From Nocardia aurantiaca (GTDB taxonomy: Bacteria > Actinomycetota > Actinomycetes > Mycobacteriales > Mycobacteriaceae), in assembly GCF_009708175.1 (NCBI RefSeq), contig NZ_WMBB01000001.1:372001-436000 (forward strand): 64,000 nucleotides of DNA, read 5' to 3'. This document shows, in pieces, positions 26,604 to 35,327 of the stretch. The notes beneath the pieces are model-generated. The model was given only the letters and a program-made list of their open reading frames with translations. It ran no database searches and was not told where the DNA came from. A program made the position numbers and the translations under genes. How positions within the stretch are numbered: the stretch's first letter is position 1; every line of letters starts with the position of its first letter.

Positions 26604-26918
26604 ATGAAGGTGCACAAGGGCGACACGGTCATCGTCATCTCGGGTAAGGACAAGGGCGCCAAGGGCAAGGTCATCCAGGCCTACCCGGCGACCGGCAAGG
26701 TCCTCGTCGAGGGCGTGAACCGCATCAAGAAGCACGTCGCGAACTCCGCGAACCAGCGTGGCGCCAGCTCGGGCGGCATCGTCACCCAGGAAGCGCCGAT
26801 CCAGGCCTCCAACGTGATGGTCGTCGACTCCGACGGCAAGCCGACCCGCGTGGGCTACCGCACCGACGAGAACGGCAAGCGGGTCCGCATCTCCCGTCGC
26901 AACGGGAAGGACATCTGA
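26604..26918 (+). CDS. rplX: 50S ribosomal protein L24
   Basis: 104 residues with the KOW motif [20 protein letters not shown] and the conserved [10 protein letters not shown]24 nucleates 50S assembly by binding the 5' end of 23S rRNA. It starts two bases after rplN and ends one base before rplE, a tight operon arrangement. Length and composition are typical of actinobacteria. Confidence 0.98.
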   Translation: MKVHKGDTVIVISGKDKGAKGKVIQAYPATGKVLVEGVNRIKKHVANSANQRGASSGGIVTQEAPIQASNVMVVDSDGKPTRVGYRTDENGKRVRISRRNGKDI

Positions 26919-26919
26919 G

Positions 26920-27486
26920 ATGACTTCTACTGAGAACAAGGTGCAGCCGCGCCTGAAGCAGCGCTACCGCGAGGAAATCAAGCCGGCGCTGAACGAAGAG
27001 TTCAACTACGCCAACGTGATGCAGATCCCGGGCGTGGTGAAGGTCGTCGTCAACATGGGTGTCGGCGACGCCGCCCGTGACGCGAAGCTGATCAACGGCG
27101 CGGTCGCCGACCTCACCCTGATCACCGGCCAGAAGCCCGAGATCCGCAAGGCCACCAAGTCCATCGCGCAGTTCAAGCTGCGTGAGGGCATGCCGATCGG
27201 CGCGAAGGTCACCCTGCGCGGCGACCGCATGTGGGAGTTCCTGGACCGCCTGATCTCCATCGCGCTGCCGCGTATCCGCGACTTCCGCGGTCTGTCGCCG
27301 AAGCAGTTCGACGGCCACGGCAACTACACCTTCGGTCTCTCCGAGCAGTCCATGTTCCACGAGATCGACGTCGACAAGATCGACCGTCCGCGTGGTATGG
27401 ACATCACCGTGGTGACCACGGCCACCAACAACGAAGAAGGCCGTGCCCTGCTCAAGCACCTCGGCTTCCCGTTCAAGGAGAACTGA
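26920..27486 (+). CDS. rplE: 50S ribosomal protein L5
   Basis: 188 residues. It contains [35 protein letters not shown] and the 5S-rRNA-binding region [19 protein letters not shown]5 docks 5S rRNA in the central protuberance. It follows rplX by one base and precedes rpsN by three, all on one transcript. Confidence 0.98.
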   Translation: MTSTENKVQPRLKQRYREEIKPALNEEFNYANVMQIPGVVKVVVNMGVGDAARDAKLINGAVADLTLITGQKPEIRKATKSIAQFKLREGMPIGAKVTLRGDRMWEFLDRLISIALPRIRDFRGLSPKQFDGHGNYTFGLSEQSMFHEIDVDKIDRPRGMDITVVTTATNNEEGRALLKHLGFPFKEN

Positions 27487-27489
27487 TCC

Positions 27490-27675
27490 ATGGCTAAGAA
27501 GGCTCTGATCAACAAGGCCAACGCCAAGCCGAAGTTCGCGGTGCGTGCCTACACCCGCTGCCAGCGCTGCGGCCGCCCGCACGCCGTCTACCGCAAGTTC
27601 GGCCTGTGCCGCGTCTGCCTGCGCGAGATGGCCCACCGCGGCGAACTCCCGGGCGTCCACAAGTCGTCCTGGTGA
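27490..27675 (+). CDS. rpsN: 30S ribosomal protein S14, zinc-binding type (rpsZ form)
   Basis: 61 residues, the short C+ form of S14. Two CxxC pairs (CQRC and CRVC) supply a zinc site, and the C terminus [11 protein letters not shown] is typical. Zinc-starved actinobacteria often switch to a zinc-free paralogue encoded elsewhere. In the usual spc order the next gene is rpsH; here transcription instead meets a 19-bp-stem terminator and an accessory island. rpsH resumes at 50569. Confidence 0.97.
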   Translation: MAKKALINKANAKPKFAVRAYTRCQRCGRPHAVYRKFGLCRVCLREMAHRGELPGVHKSSW

Positions 27676-27690
27676 GCTGACGCTCTGAAC

Positions 27691-27732
27691 CCGAAGGCCC
27701 CCACCGAGTTTCGACTCGGTGGGGGCCTTCGG
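27691..27732 (+). terminator. Strong terminator after rpsN
   Basis: Two perfectly complementary 19-base arms (27691-27709 and 27714-27732) close a TTCG loop. There is no U-run, as is common in high-GC actinobacteria. It marks the end of the first half of the split spc operon. Confidence 0.85.
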
Positions 27733-27994
27733 CGTCTTCGAACTGAGTCGGGTCACAATCGAGCGGTCGCCGAATTCGCCCCCTGGCTGAATCTGATCAG
27801 ATGTCGGCTGTCGATTCCGCAGTCTCGAGCGTATGCAGTGACACATACCGCTGCCGCTGTGTGAAGGCTGTTCCGCGACCAGTTGTCTTGTGGGGCAGTG
27901 GGTTCGGCAGAGTACGGTGGTCAGGATCGCCTGGCTGGGTCAGCAAGAAGACTTGATACAGCGCATCACCCCAGCCGAGTTGGCGGGATGTATC

Positions 27995-28038
27995 GAGCTG
28001 GTCGTTTCGGTCAGCGCATTATGCGGAAAGAGTGCGTC
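27995..28038 (+). repeat. Island repeat copy 1 (short, diverged)
   Basis: Matches the core and tail of the island repeat: GAGCTGGTC-GTTTC-GGTCAGCGC hairpin, then ATTATGCGGAAAGAGTGCG. The gene at 28102 starts 63 bases downstream. Bases 27733-27994 hold nothing recognisable. Confidence 0.6.
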
Positions 28039-28101
28039 GCTCTGATCGACGGCCGTGAGTTCGATGTTGAGAGCGGGTCCCGTGCTGCGAGAATCAGGTC
28101 C

Positions 28102-28566
28102 ATGGCGTCCGGTGTGGTCTCAACGTTGGTGTCAGGATTGCTGCCCCTGCTGGGTGCTGGGCTCGGTGCATCGGCAACGCTTCTCGTGCAACGAAGTTCA
28201 GCTCGCGAGGCCAAGCTGAGGTTTCGAGCTGAGAGTCGTCTCGCGCATCGTGAGGAATTGAAGTCCGCGCTTCTCGACTACTTCGAGACGACACAGCGTC
28301 TACAGGGGGAACTCGACGTCCGGGAGCGCGGGGGCGCTCCGGACGATTTGAAGCGGTTGATCGAGAGCGTATGGCTGGCAGAGAAGCGTCTCGAGATCAT
28401 CTGCTCGGATGCTTTGCGGGACCGCGTCATCGCGCATGCCCGAGGCTTGCACGATGCCGTTCGCGACCCTGTGGCGCATCCCGACTGGTGGGCTCATTGT
28501 CAGTCGCTCCAACGCGACATGCTGTCGCAGGCAAAGGCGGAACTTACGCGCGGTCACGATTGGTGA
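28102..28566 (+). CDS. Small membrane-anchored coiled-coil protein, unknown function
   Basis: 154 residues if the ATG at 28102 is used. One N-terminal hydrophobic segment (VVSTLVSGLLPLLGAGLGASATLLV) is followed by a charged, helical body (REAKLRFRAESRLAHREEL, LKRLIESVWLAEKRLEII), suggesting a single-pass anchor with a cytoplasmic helical domain. I do not recognise a named family. It begins shortly after a repeat copy, whose tail may act as its promoter. An upstream extension of the frame runs through the repeat and is not credible as coding. Confidence 0.55.
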   Translation: MASGVVSTLVSGLLPLLGAGLGASATLLVQRSSAREAKLRFRAESRLAHREELKSALLDYFETTQRLQGELDVRERGGAPDDLKRLIESVWLAEKRLEIICSDALRDRVIAHARGLHDAVRDPVAHPDWWAHCQSLQRDMLSQAKAELTRGHDW

Positions 28567-28967
28567 CGAGGGGGGTAGCTGCTCACCGCACTGGAGCAGT
28601 GGCCGATAGGCATTGGCGCGCAGCAGAACTGCTGTTGCACGGTCGGCACGACGGGTTTTCGCTCTCGCCTGTCGAGCACACCGCCTCCGCCGCGCGTGCA
28701 CTGCGGCCGCCGGAACGGCATTCGGCCACGTAATCGGACTGCGCCAATCACAGGGGTTCGATAGGGGATGATCTGTGCCGCACCGAGTATCCACCAGGTT
28801 CGGTGCGGGGTCCGAATCTTCCGACCGCAGACGAGATAGGCGCTCTCCCTACCGATTCGACGACCGATACGACGTTGTTGTAGTGGTTGAGAAGACTGGT
28901 TAGGGTCACGCGACTCGAGGGTGCGCCCTCGGGTGCAGTGGTTCGAACAATGCATTCAGGAGAAGTA
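28567..28967. other. 401-bp stretch without a recognisable gene
   Basis: Open frames exist on both strands but have arginine-rich, off-frame composition and no motif or Shine-Dalgarno I can support. It contains the promoter region of the secreted protein that starts at 28968. Confidence 0.4.
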
Positions 28968-29429
28968 ATGGGGTTTAAGGCACGAACCCGCCGGGTGGGG
29001 ATCGGCATGACCGGGTTCGCGACACTGGCTGCCGCATCGGCGCTCACAGCGCCGTCCGCGTTGGCCGACATCGCTAACGGCAACATCACTCTCATCGGCA
29101 GCAACTACACTGCTGGTCAGAGCTATACCGTCACTTCGACGATCCCGGTCCTGGCGGGCGCAACCTTTTATCTGGTCGACCAAGACGTCACCGGCAATAA
29201 TCTGAACAGTACGACGAAGACTCCAGCATCCAACTGGTCGGGTTCCACTCAGTGGACACCGAAAGCTGCTGGTACTCACCAGATTTGGATCGAGGAAGAT
29301 CTTAACGGCACCCCGCAATACAATTCGAACCTCATCGCCAATATTTCCGTGGCCGCCGCGCCGGCGTCGACTGGAAGCGCCGCCTCCATACCGGTCATCG
29401 GCCCGCTACTGAGTTCTCTCAGCGGATAG
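28968..29429 (+). CDS. Small secreted Ig-like protein
   Basis: 153 residues. The ATG at 28968 is placed behind AGGAGAAG. A signal peptide (ARTRRVGIGMTGFATLAAAS to PSALADI) leads to a compact domain of alternating beta strands: GQSYTVTSTIPVLAGATFYLVD, then STQWTPKAAGTHQIWIEE. The pattern 'W-T/P-G-x-H-x-I/L' recurs in two other secreted proteins of the island (37168 and 43087), suggesting a shared Ig-like fold. Function is unknown; it should be released to the cell surface or medium. A terminator-like hairpin follows. Confidence 0.7.
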   Translation: MGFKARTRRVGIGMTGFATLAAASALTAPSALADIANGNITLIGSNYTAGQSYTVTSTIPVLAGATFYLVDQDVTGNNLNSTTKTPASNWSGSTQWTPKAAGTHQIWIEEDLNGTPQYNSNLIANISVAAAPASTGSAASIPVIGPLLSSLSG

Positions 29430-29486
29430 GCTGCTCCCCGTGCGTCGTCAAGTGAGCGCGCGGGGAATCGAACTGAGAATACGGCG

Positions 29487-29518
29487 CCCCCACCTGCAGA
29501 ACGGCAGGATGGGGGTTT
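29487..29518 (+). terminator. Terminator after the secreted Ig-like gene
   Basis: Arms CCCCCACCTGC (29487-29497) and GCAGGATGGGGG (29504-29515, one bulge) with loop AGAACG, followed by TTT. Classical Rho-independent form. Confidence 0.65.
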
Positions 29519-29627
29519 GCTGTGTCGGCCGTTATCTGTTGGTTGAGGATGCATTCGACGCTTGCCGACACAGCCGGCTGGAGGCCTCAGTCCACATTGC
29601 GCTGATCGTAGGCTGGCGGCGCTGTTC

Positions 29628-29780
29628 TCCACTGTGCACGGGCTCTTCTACGGGCAGCGTAAGGCCGGTAAGTGGCCGGAGCTTTTCGAGCACGGGCTGA
29701 TCTTCGTCTCCCGAGAACGACCGCGAGTGGTTCGGTACGACCCGATTACGGCAGCATTTTGCGCCCGGTTTCGAAAGCAA
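29628..29780 (+). pseudogene. Remnant resembling a DUF6585-type protein
   Basis: About 50 codons read STVHGLFYGQ, WPELFEHGLIFV and PRVVRYDPITA, which resembles the conserved start of DUF6585-like actinobacterial proteins (a hydrophobic strand, 'LFEHGL', then 'RYD'). No start, Shine-Dalgarno or continuation of the family is seen, and the frame runs into an opposite-strand gene. I call it a decayed fragment; the family assignment is tentative. Confidence 0.3.
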
Positions 29781-29791
29781 TGCGAGGACCG

Positions 29792-30028
29792 CTACGGCCA
29801 GCACCAGTCCAGGGTGGCTGATCCGGGGGTCGGGATGTGGACGCATATGTTGACGCTGATGTACGGCGCATCCACATTCGTGCGTAAGGGCATGTCGATA
29901 TTGGACGCCACGGGTTGATCCACATTCGCCGCTGTGGGCTGTTCCGCGGATGCGGACGGTGCCGCGAGGGCGGCGAGCGGGACTACTATCGCGGCGACTA
30001 CCGCCGAGCGGGTGATTCCTGCGAGCAT
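29792..30028 (-). CDS. Small secreted peptide, unknown function
   Basis: 78 residues. The ATG at 30028 follows AAGGAGTTGAGGAG, a clear Shine-Dalgarno. A signal peptide (GITRSAVVAAIVVPLAALAA, cleavage near SASAEQ) leaves a mature chain of about 48 residues rich in Asn-Val/Asn-Ile steps (ANVDQPVASNIDMPLRTNVD), a quasi-repeat of about eight residues. Two Cys near the C terminus could form a disulfide. No family recognised. Confidence 0.6.
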   Translation of the reverse strand: MLAGITRSAVVAAIVVPLAALAAPSASAEQPTAANVDQPVASNIDMPLRTNVDAPYISVNICVHIPTPGSATLDWCWP

Positions 30029-30277
30029 CTCCTCAACTCCTTCGAATCAAGAGCTCCGGTCACCACGGTGCGTGAACCGGGATCCGCGACGAGCTTCTGT
30101 GTCTCGGCGCTGACCGTGAGTCTCCGCGACTGTCAGCTGGATAGCTTCACCCGAAACGGGTGAGATCGACGCCGGTCCGCTCGTCGCCATCATCGGCACC
30201 ATCAAACCAATCCGCTGGACAGAAATGAGCGTGCTCAATTCAGCATGAGCGCGGACTGTCAGCGCCCGTATGGCGGT

Positions 30278-30352
30278 CTGCCCATTGATCTTCCGACACC
30301 ATTGGTCGGCCACTTCTGTCAACGTGCCATGCGGCAATGCAGTGTGTTGCCA
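30278..30352 (+). repeat. Island repeat copy 2 (diverged full-length)
   Basis: CCCATTGATCTTCC, then ATTGGTCGGCC-ACTTC-TGTCAACGT, then GCCATGCGGCAATGCAGTG. It aligns end to end with the best copy (42905-43014), with substitutions in one hairpin arm. The preceding 250 bases hold nothing else recognisable. Confidence 0.6.
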
Positions 30353-30372
30353 TGCGCGGCCGGGCAGCAAGA

Positions 30373-30594
30373 TCAACCGGCCTGAACCCGCACTACCACT
30401 CGGAAATTGGCGAAAGAACGCGCTTCGGCTGCGGGTAGTGCGAGATCCAGCCAGTTGTCCGGAACTCGGCAGTAGGGTGCGTCCCGGCTGATGCCGAACG
30501 TCGCGATCTGCCCGCCGGTCTGGCGCCGGCCGGTTTCGTCGGCGCGATCCGCAGGGTAGTCCGTTGCGGCGGCGCGCATTCGGTCCTGGTTCAT
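30373..30594 (-). CDS. Short hypothetical ORF divergent from the P-loop kinase
   Basis: 73 residues from an ATG at 30594, only nine bases from the divergent start at 30604. Composition (TFGISRDAPYCRVPDNWLDL, FANFRVVVRVQAG) is less Arg-skewed than typical shadow frames, but I see no family, no membrane segment and no convincing Shine-Dalgarno. It may be a gene remnant. Confidence 0.25.
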   Translation of the reverse strand: MNQDRMRAAATDYPADRADETGRRQTGGQIATFGISRDAPYCRVPDNWLDLALPAAEARSFANFRVVVRVQAG

Positions 30595-30603
30595 GATCGA
30601 CGC

Positions 30604-31119
30604 GTGGACGGAATGCTGGTCTTGGTGAACGGACTTCCCGGCGCGGGCAAGACTACCTTGCGCGTTGCGCTTTCTAGGTTCCTTAACACGTGGTTCCTGT
30701 CCAAGGATGCCATCAAGGAAGCGTTGGCCGGTTGCCTCGAAAATGCTGTCGAGGTAACGGAATTGGGTGTGGTCGCGACGGATACCGTCTGGACGAAGGA
30801 GTCGCCGGTCGATGTTGTCATCGACTCCTGGTGGTTCAAGCCACGGAATCTGGCGTTGGCGCGTGCGGGTATCGAGAGATCCGGTGCTCGCCGGGTCGTG
30901 GAAGTGTGGTGTGACATTCCCGCGGACGTCGCCAGATCCCGGTATGCCTCACGTCAGCGTGCAGCCATCCACCGGGACCGGCAACGCCTGGCCGAGAATT
31001 GGGACGACTGGGCCGCGCATGCCGGGCCACTCGGTCTGGCTCCCACTCTCATGATCGACACCACCCATGAGGTGGATGTCGCCAACCTTGCCGAGCGGAT
31101 AAGGGCGACGACCGCCTAG
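30604..31119 (+). CDS. Small P-loop kinase / AAA_33-like ATPase
   Basis: 171 residues from GTG at 30604; ATG at 30613 (MLVLVNGLPGAGKTT) is an equally good start. Walker A is GLPGAGKTT at the extreme N terminus. DVVIDSWWFKP may be Walker B, and VWCDIPADVARSRYASRQR is the lid/arginine region typical of zeta-toxin- and gluconate-kinase-like small kinases. Substrate unknown. It is the same broad class as the TmrB-like gene at 56137 but not close to it. It ends exactly at the stop of a convergent pseudogene. Confidence 0.7.
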   Translation: MDGMLVLVNGLPGAGKTTLRVALSRFLNTWFLSKDAIKEALAGCLENAVEVTELGVVATDTVWTKESPVDVVIDSWWFKPRNLALARAGIERSGARRVVEVWCDIPADVARSRYASRQRAAIHRDRQRLAENWDDWAAHAGPLGLAPTLMIDTTHEVDVANLAERIRATTA

Positions 31120-31735
31120 CTAACGTCCGGCGAGCTCGGCCACGACCGGAGCGAATCTGTCGGCGAAGTCGGCGCCGAAGATGAAATAGGAGAAGCCGAT
31201 CTCTTCCCGTCGCCGCTGGATTTCCTCGGCGGCGGCCGGGTCATCCGGAAGGACGGTCAGTGCGTCCGCCGCACGAAGCGCGGCCGGGTCCGGTGTCGGG
31301 GCGTGCCATGTGCGGCGCGACAGTATCGCCGATAGCCGGGACGGCGAGCGCGAGCTCGACGTCCCCGACGGTGCGGAACTCGCGTGTCAGTCGCTCGACT
31401 TCGCCGCGAGGCTGATCCCCCAGCACGAAGGTGACCGTGTCCGCGATCTCGGCCGCCAGCGCCCGGGCCTTAGGACCGAGTACGGCCATCGCCACGGGCG
31501 TGTGCAGGTCGGGGCCGTCGAGTTCTCGCAGAGTCCTCACGGTCTCACGTACCTGTGCCAGCCGCTCGTTCCGCGGCGGTGCGGCGGGCACTCCCTTGTC
31601 GCGGAGTTCGTCCTCGATTCCCGGTCTGCCGGTGCCCATCTCGAAGCGACCCTCGGTCAGTAGCGACAGCGAGTGCGCTTCCCACGCAGTCAGCCAGGCC
31701 GGGCGCAGCGGAGAGGCACGCATACCGATACTGCT
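31120..31735 (-). pseudogene. Broken LLM-class (luciferase-like) flavin oxidoreductase
   Basis: The middle section reads AHSLSLLTEGRFEMGTG, LAQVRETVRTLREL and TPVAMAVLGPKARALAAEIAD, typical of F420/FMN-dependent LLM oxidoreductases. Near 31300 the frame shifts; the family C terminus (EIQRRREEIGFSYFIFGADF to VVAELAGR) continues in another frame to a stop at 31120. The N-terminal third, with the start and the flavin-binding strands, is missing beyond about 31735. So the gene is both truncated and frameshifted. Confidence 0.75.
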
Positions 31736-31861
31736 TAGAGGTGAACCGCCGCAACAACTCCACACCGCGCACCGTACCCGAGTCGATCTCCGATAGCCGG
31801 ATATCTGATCCTGCTGCCGAAGGCACTGCATTCGGCTACTGAGCGCGCACTGCCGTCGGCG

Positions 31862-31935
31862 CTCTGCCCGTTGATCTTCCCTCGCCTCGCAGTGGCCGGT
31901 TCGGTCAGCGCGACCAGCGGCGGAAGAGGATGTTC
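31862..31935 (+). repeat. Island repeat copy 3
   Basis: CCCGTTGATCTTCCCTCGCC, then GCAGTGGCC-GGTTC-GGTCAGCGCG, then ACCAGCGGCGGAAGAGGATG. The hairpin right arm and loop are identical to the best copy. It lies 200 bases upstream of the alpha/beta hydrolase gene. The remaining bases between 31736 and 32134 hold nothing else I can identify. Confidence 0.7.
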
Positions 31936-32134
31936 TCGTGCTGCTAGGCAGCCTGCAGACGGCCGGTGTTGTGCCTGCTGCGGAGATCATAGGCATCCGA
32001 ACCAGTCGGGCTTTACGTTGCTACTTCCGCGCAACGCCTACCGTGAAGGCCACCGACCCGTAGGCAACGAAATCCCTTATCTCCCTTACTAATTACACAT
32101 ACTGATCTTAGGAACACGTTCTAGTTTCGAGGTC

Positions 32135-32986
32135 ATGGATACAGCCTTTGAAGCCATGAAACGTGAAGCCGTCACGGACGCCGGCGTTCTGCGCTATCAC
32201 GAGGCCGGTGACGGGCCGCCGCTGTTGATGCTGCACGGTTCCGGGATCGGGGTGAGCGGGTGGAGAAACTACCGGGGCAGCCTGGCAGCGTTCGCCAAGC
32301 ATTACCACTGCTACGTGCTCGAGTTCCCCGGTTTCGGGATCAGTGACCCCGTTGCGGGCAATCCGGTGGGGACCGCGATGGATTCGGTGGTCCGCTTCAT
32401 GGACGCGCTGGGCATCGAATCCGCTGCCGTTATCGGGAATTCGCTGGGCGGAGTGGTCGGGCTGAACCTCGCGATCCACCACCCGAGCCGCGTCGACAAG
32501 CTCGTCTGCCTCGGCGGGGTGGGACCGAACCTCTTCACCCAACCCCTCAGCGAAGGGTCGCAGATCCTGCAGGATTTCACCGAGCAGCCGACGCGGGAGA
32601 ACCTGATCCGCTGGTTGCGGTGCATGTCCTACAGTCCGGAACTCGTCACCGAGGAGTTGATCGAGGAACGCTGGCAGACCGCGCTGGATCCGGATGCGCT
32701 GGAATCGATCAAATCCATGTACGGCAAAGAGGCGTTCGCGGAGCGCCTGCGCGTGCTGACCGATACCGACCGGCCACCGTACTGGGCGATGATGCACAAG
32801 GTTGTGTGCCCGACGCTGCTGGCCTGGGGGCGCGAGGATCGCCAGACTCCGCTCGATATGGCCTTGCTGCCGATGCGCAGCATCCCGCACGCCGAGTTGC
32901 ACGTGTTCCCGAACTGCGGGCACTGGATCATGCTCGAGGCCAAGGACGCGTTCGAACGCGTCACCTTGGAGTTCCTGCAACGCTAG
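32135..32986 (+). CDS. Alpha/beta hydrolase (meta-cleavage-hydrolase-like)
   Basis: 283 residues. Oxyanion-loop motif LMLHGSGIGVSGW, nucleophile elbow GNSLGG, acid strand TLLAWGREDRQTPLD and the catalytic His in FPNCGHWIMLE are all in place. The 'GSGxGxSGW' and 'GREDxxTPL' pattern resembles C-C bond hydrolases of aromatic catabolism such as HsaD/BphD, but no other pathway gene is nearby, so the substrate is open. It starts at the ATG at 32135. It is a complete gene within a region of broken ones. Confidence 0.82.
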   Translation: MDTAFEAMKREAVTDAGVLRYHEAGDGPPLLMLHGSGIGVSGWRNYRGSLAAFAKHYHCYVLEFPGFGISDPVAGNPVGTAMDSVVRFMDALGIESAAVIGNSLGGVVGLNLAIHHPSRVDKLVCLGGVGPNLFTQPLSEGSQILQDFTEQPTRENLIRWLRCMSYSPELVTEELIEERWQTALDPDALESIKSMYGKEAFAERLRVLTDTDRPPYWAMMHKVVCPTLLAWGREDRQTPLDMALLPMRSIPHAELHVFPNCGHWIMLEAKDAFERVTLEFLQR

Positions 32987-33107
32987 ATGATTCTTTCCGA
33001 TGTCCGGTATTGCGACGGTGCGGCCACCCCCGAACTGCGGCATTCATGCGCACCAACGCAGGCCCACGGCAACAACGCGCACCGCACCAGCGCATCACAT
33101 AATCGGC

Positions 33108-33212
33108 AATAGCGGATGTTTCTGGGCCACAGTCGGTCTCGCCGCCGACCGCACCGCGCTGGCCGGTGCGGTCAGCGCGATCAGCGGCAAAATAGTGCGT
33201 TCAGCGGCATGG
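33108..33212 (+). repeat. Island repeat copy 4
   Basis: GCGGATGTTTCTGGGCCACA, then hairpin CGCGCTGGCC-GGTGC-GGTCAGCGCG, then ATCAGCGGCAAAATAGTGCG. Its left part matches copy 10 rather than copies 5 and 9, defining a second subfamily. It lies between convergent genes, so here it does not precede a plus-strand gene. Confidence 0.75.
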
Positions 33213-33233
33213 TGAAACCGCCGCTGCCTCGCG

Positions 33234-33857
33234 CTACCAATCTCGGCGCACCGCGGCCTTGGGGCCAGCCACCAAGCTCCTCGGTGGCACGTCATCGGCC
33301 ACGACTGCACCTGCGGCGACCACCGCGTCACGCCCGATGCTGACCCCGGGCAAGATCATCGCCCCGGCGCCGATCCATACGTTCTCCGCCACATCGATCG
33401 GGGCACCGGTGAGGAATCGGCGCCGTTCCTCCGGGTCTACCGGGTGGCCCATGGTGATGAAAGTGGCCTTCGGGCCGATCATCACGCCCCGGCCCAACCG
33501 AATACCGGCGTAGTCCAGGAAAGTACACCCCTGATTGATGAACACGCGCTCGGCCAAGTCCAGGTGCAGCCCATGGTCGGTGTAAAAGGGCGGGTAAATC
33601 GTGACTCCTGCTGGGAGAGGGCGGCCCAGGATCTGTTCGAGCAGGGCTGTCTTTCCGGTCTCGTCGTCGAAGGGCAGGATGTTGAGCCGGGAGGTCAACT
33701 CCGTGACTTGCACAACCCGCTCGTGCATCGCTTTGAACTCGGTACCGAGAACCCGTTCGCCCTGGGCAAGGAGCTCGGCATCGTGGATCAGCATGAAATT
33801 GTCGCTCGCCATCCCGCCATACTTGCGCATCTGACTGGCGAATGGATGCTCGCTCAT
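33234..33857 (-). CDS. Maltose/galactoside O-acetyltransferase family protein (hexapeptide repeat)
   Basis: 207 residues. An N-terminal Maa-type helical domain is followed by a left-handed beta-helix of hexapeptide repeats (INQGCTFLDYAGIRLGRGVM, ENVWIGAGAMILPGVSIGRD, AVVAAGAVVADDV). The catalytic His is likely in FITMGHPVDPEERR. Acetyl-CoA-dependent O-acetylation of a sugar or other small hydroxyl substrate is the family role. The ATG at 33857 is only six bases from a repeat copy upstream, and another copy lies 22 bases beyond its stop, so the gene is bracketed by repeats. A second family member is at 42319. Confidence 0.85.
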   Translation of the reverse strand: MSEHPFASQMRKYGGMASDNFMLIHDAELLAQGERVLGTEFKAMHERVVQVTELTSRLNILPFDDETGKTALLEQILGRPLPAGVTIYPPFYTDHGLHLDLAERVFINQGCTFLDYAGIRLGRGVMIGPKATFITMGHPVDPEERRRFLTGAPIDVAENVWIGAGAMILPGVSIGRDAVVAAGAVVADDVPPRSLVAGPKAAVRRDW

Positions 33858-33862
33858 CGGCA

Positions 33863-33972
33863 GTTGCGGATGTTCGGCCGGCCTCGGATCGGCGCGGCCA
33901 GTTGACCTTCCGATGCGCCGGGCTGGCCGGTTCGGTCAGCAGCACGGGACGCGGCATACAGTGCCTTCGTTG
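33863..33972 (+). repeat. Island repeat copy 5
   Basis: GCGGATGTTCGGCCGGCCTC, GCGGCCAGTTGACCTTCCG, then GGGCTGGCC-GGTTC-GGTCAGCAG, then GCGGCATACAGTGCC. It is nearly identical in layout to copy 9, with a small insertion after the hairpin. It precedes the DUF6301 pseudogene by 76 bases. Confidence 0.8.
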
Positions 33973-34048
33973 GGTGAGGTACGGATGTGTGAGCACGCCA
34001 GGGCTTAGGGATCCAGTTCGATATGCAGAGAAAGAGCAGTCCATACCG

Positions 34049-34590
34049 ATGCGAGTAGATTTCGACCGGGCCATCCACGTCATGCAGACGGCTCTGAACT
34101 TCGACTGGACCTGGACCGTCGCCGACCTGCCGGCCTTCGCCGAACAAGTCGGATGACACCTTGAGGACCCCGAGCAAGAATGGCCCGTCCTCACCACCGA
34201 CCTCGATGTCAACCGCACCGCCGCCGCGGTGTATCTCGATAATGTCGGAGGGCCACGAATGTCGCGGTCTCTCAGGGGATCTGGTTCTTCAGCAGCGACG
34301 TCGTTCTCGATGATCCGAGTGTGACGCCATTTGCTAACACCGCGTTCGACGAACTGGCCCAGCGAGTGTTCGAACTCGTGGGACAGCGACCGACCCGGCG
34401 GTCGCTACACGAATCGAACCGCAGCCTGGGATGGGACGTGGACAGAGTTGTCCTGAAACTGGCCACCAGCGGCACGGCGATCCAGGTCAGGCTCATCAGT
34501 CCTGCATTTCAAGCGTGGCAGGACGAGATCGACCGGCGGATCGATCCAGAACTCACTCCCGACCTCGACCCTGTCTGGCGACCACACTGA
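34049..34590 (+). pseudogene. DUF6301 family pseudogene
   Basis: The ATG at 34049 opens MRVDFDRAIHVMQTALNFDW, which aligns with the intact DUF6301 gene at 34836. A TGA at 34154-34156 interrupts the frame where a Trp codon would be expected. The frame then continues (HLEDPEQEWPVLTTDLDVNR) until a shift near 34250. The rest (IWFFSSDVVLDDP, VFELVGQRPTRRSLHE, VVLKLATSGTAIQVRLIS) runs in another frame to a stop at 34590. One nonsense mutation plus one frameshift make it a clear pseudogene. Confidence 0.75.
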
Positions 34591-34621
34591 GTGCCCTTCG
34601 TGCGATGAGCGAGGACCACCT

Positions 34622-34712
34622 GCCTGCCGACCTCGGATGGCCACGGCCAGTCGATCTCCCATCGCCCCGCGCTGGCCGGTTCGGTCAGTCAGCGCGGTAT
34701 CCCGCATGAGAA
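34622..34712 (+). repeat. Island repeat copy 6
   Basis: GACCTCGGATGGCCACGGCC, CATCGCCCCG, then CGCGCTGGCC-GGTTC-GGTCAG with TCAG duplicated before CGCGGTAT, then CCCGCATGAGAATGTG. It separates the DUF6301 pseudogene from its intact paralogue. Confidence 0.8.
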
Positions 34713-34835
34713 TGTGTTGTCGGGGAGGTCGGATACCTTTGCGCGCATGGCATCCGCGTCGTTAGCCGGGTTGTTCGCAACCCGCCTGGTCGGCATGCCG
34801 CACAACCGGTCCAGCGCTGAAGAAAGTATCCCCGC

Positions 34836-35327
34836 TTGCACGTCGATGTTGAAGGCGCGGTTCGAACCGCGCGACTGGCCGCCGAGTTCGACTGGACGTG
34901 GTACCTCGACAAAGATCTTCCCCGATTCTGTGATGCCGCGGGATGGAACCTCGGCGAATCCACCGAGTACGGCACGGACATGTGTACGGATCTGCGGGTG
35001 CAACGGCCCCATGCGTCGGCTACTCGGTGCAAACGCATGTTCGACGAGTTGTCGGTGCTCGTCAGCGACGAGATCGACCCTTTCCCATGGGCGCAGAGGT
35101 GGCGATCTCTGGTGGATGGCTTCGCAGCCGTCGGCAACGGGCTGCTCCCGGTCATGGGCAATCCCACCCGACTGGCGCCGGGCGAAAACGCGATGATGAG
35201 TTGGGAACATCCGCGCGTGTGGATCGAGTTGAAGATCGTCTTCAACACCGTCCGTTTGAATCTCATCAGTCAGGAAGGGCAAGCGAACGCCGATGCCGCA
35301 GCAAGATACGAGGCCGGTGACTGGTGA
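34836..35327 (+). CDS. DUF6301 family protein
   Basis: 163 residues. The TTG at 34836 is chosen because the resulting MHVDVEGAVRTARLAAEFDW aligns with the start of the neighbouring paralogue; AAGAAAG lies just upstream. Later blocks include LPRFCDAAGWNLGESTEYGT, MFDELSVLVSDEIDPFPWAQ and VWIELKIVFNTVRLNLIS. DUF6301 proteins occur in Nocardia and relatives, and I recall them near type VII secretion effectors, but no function is established. Its stop overlaps the start of the TY-Chap gene by four bases (GTGA), so the two are made together. Confidence 0.65.
   Translation: MHVDVEGAVRTARLAAEFDWTWYLDKDLPRFCDAAGWNLGESTEYGTDMCTDLRVQRPHASATRCKRMFDELSVLVSDEIDPFPWAQRWRSLVDGFAAVGNGLLPVMGNPTRLAPGENAMMSWEHPRVWIELKIVFNTVRLNLISQEGQANADAAARYEAGDW

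Noticed and set aside
28300..28794. 164-codon minus-strand frame overlapping the membrane-anchored protein gene
   Set aside because: No motif; the plus-strand frame has a membrane segment and natural composition.
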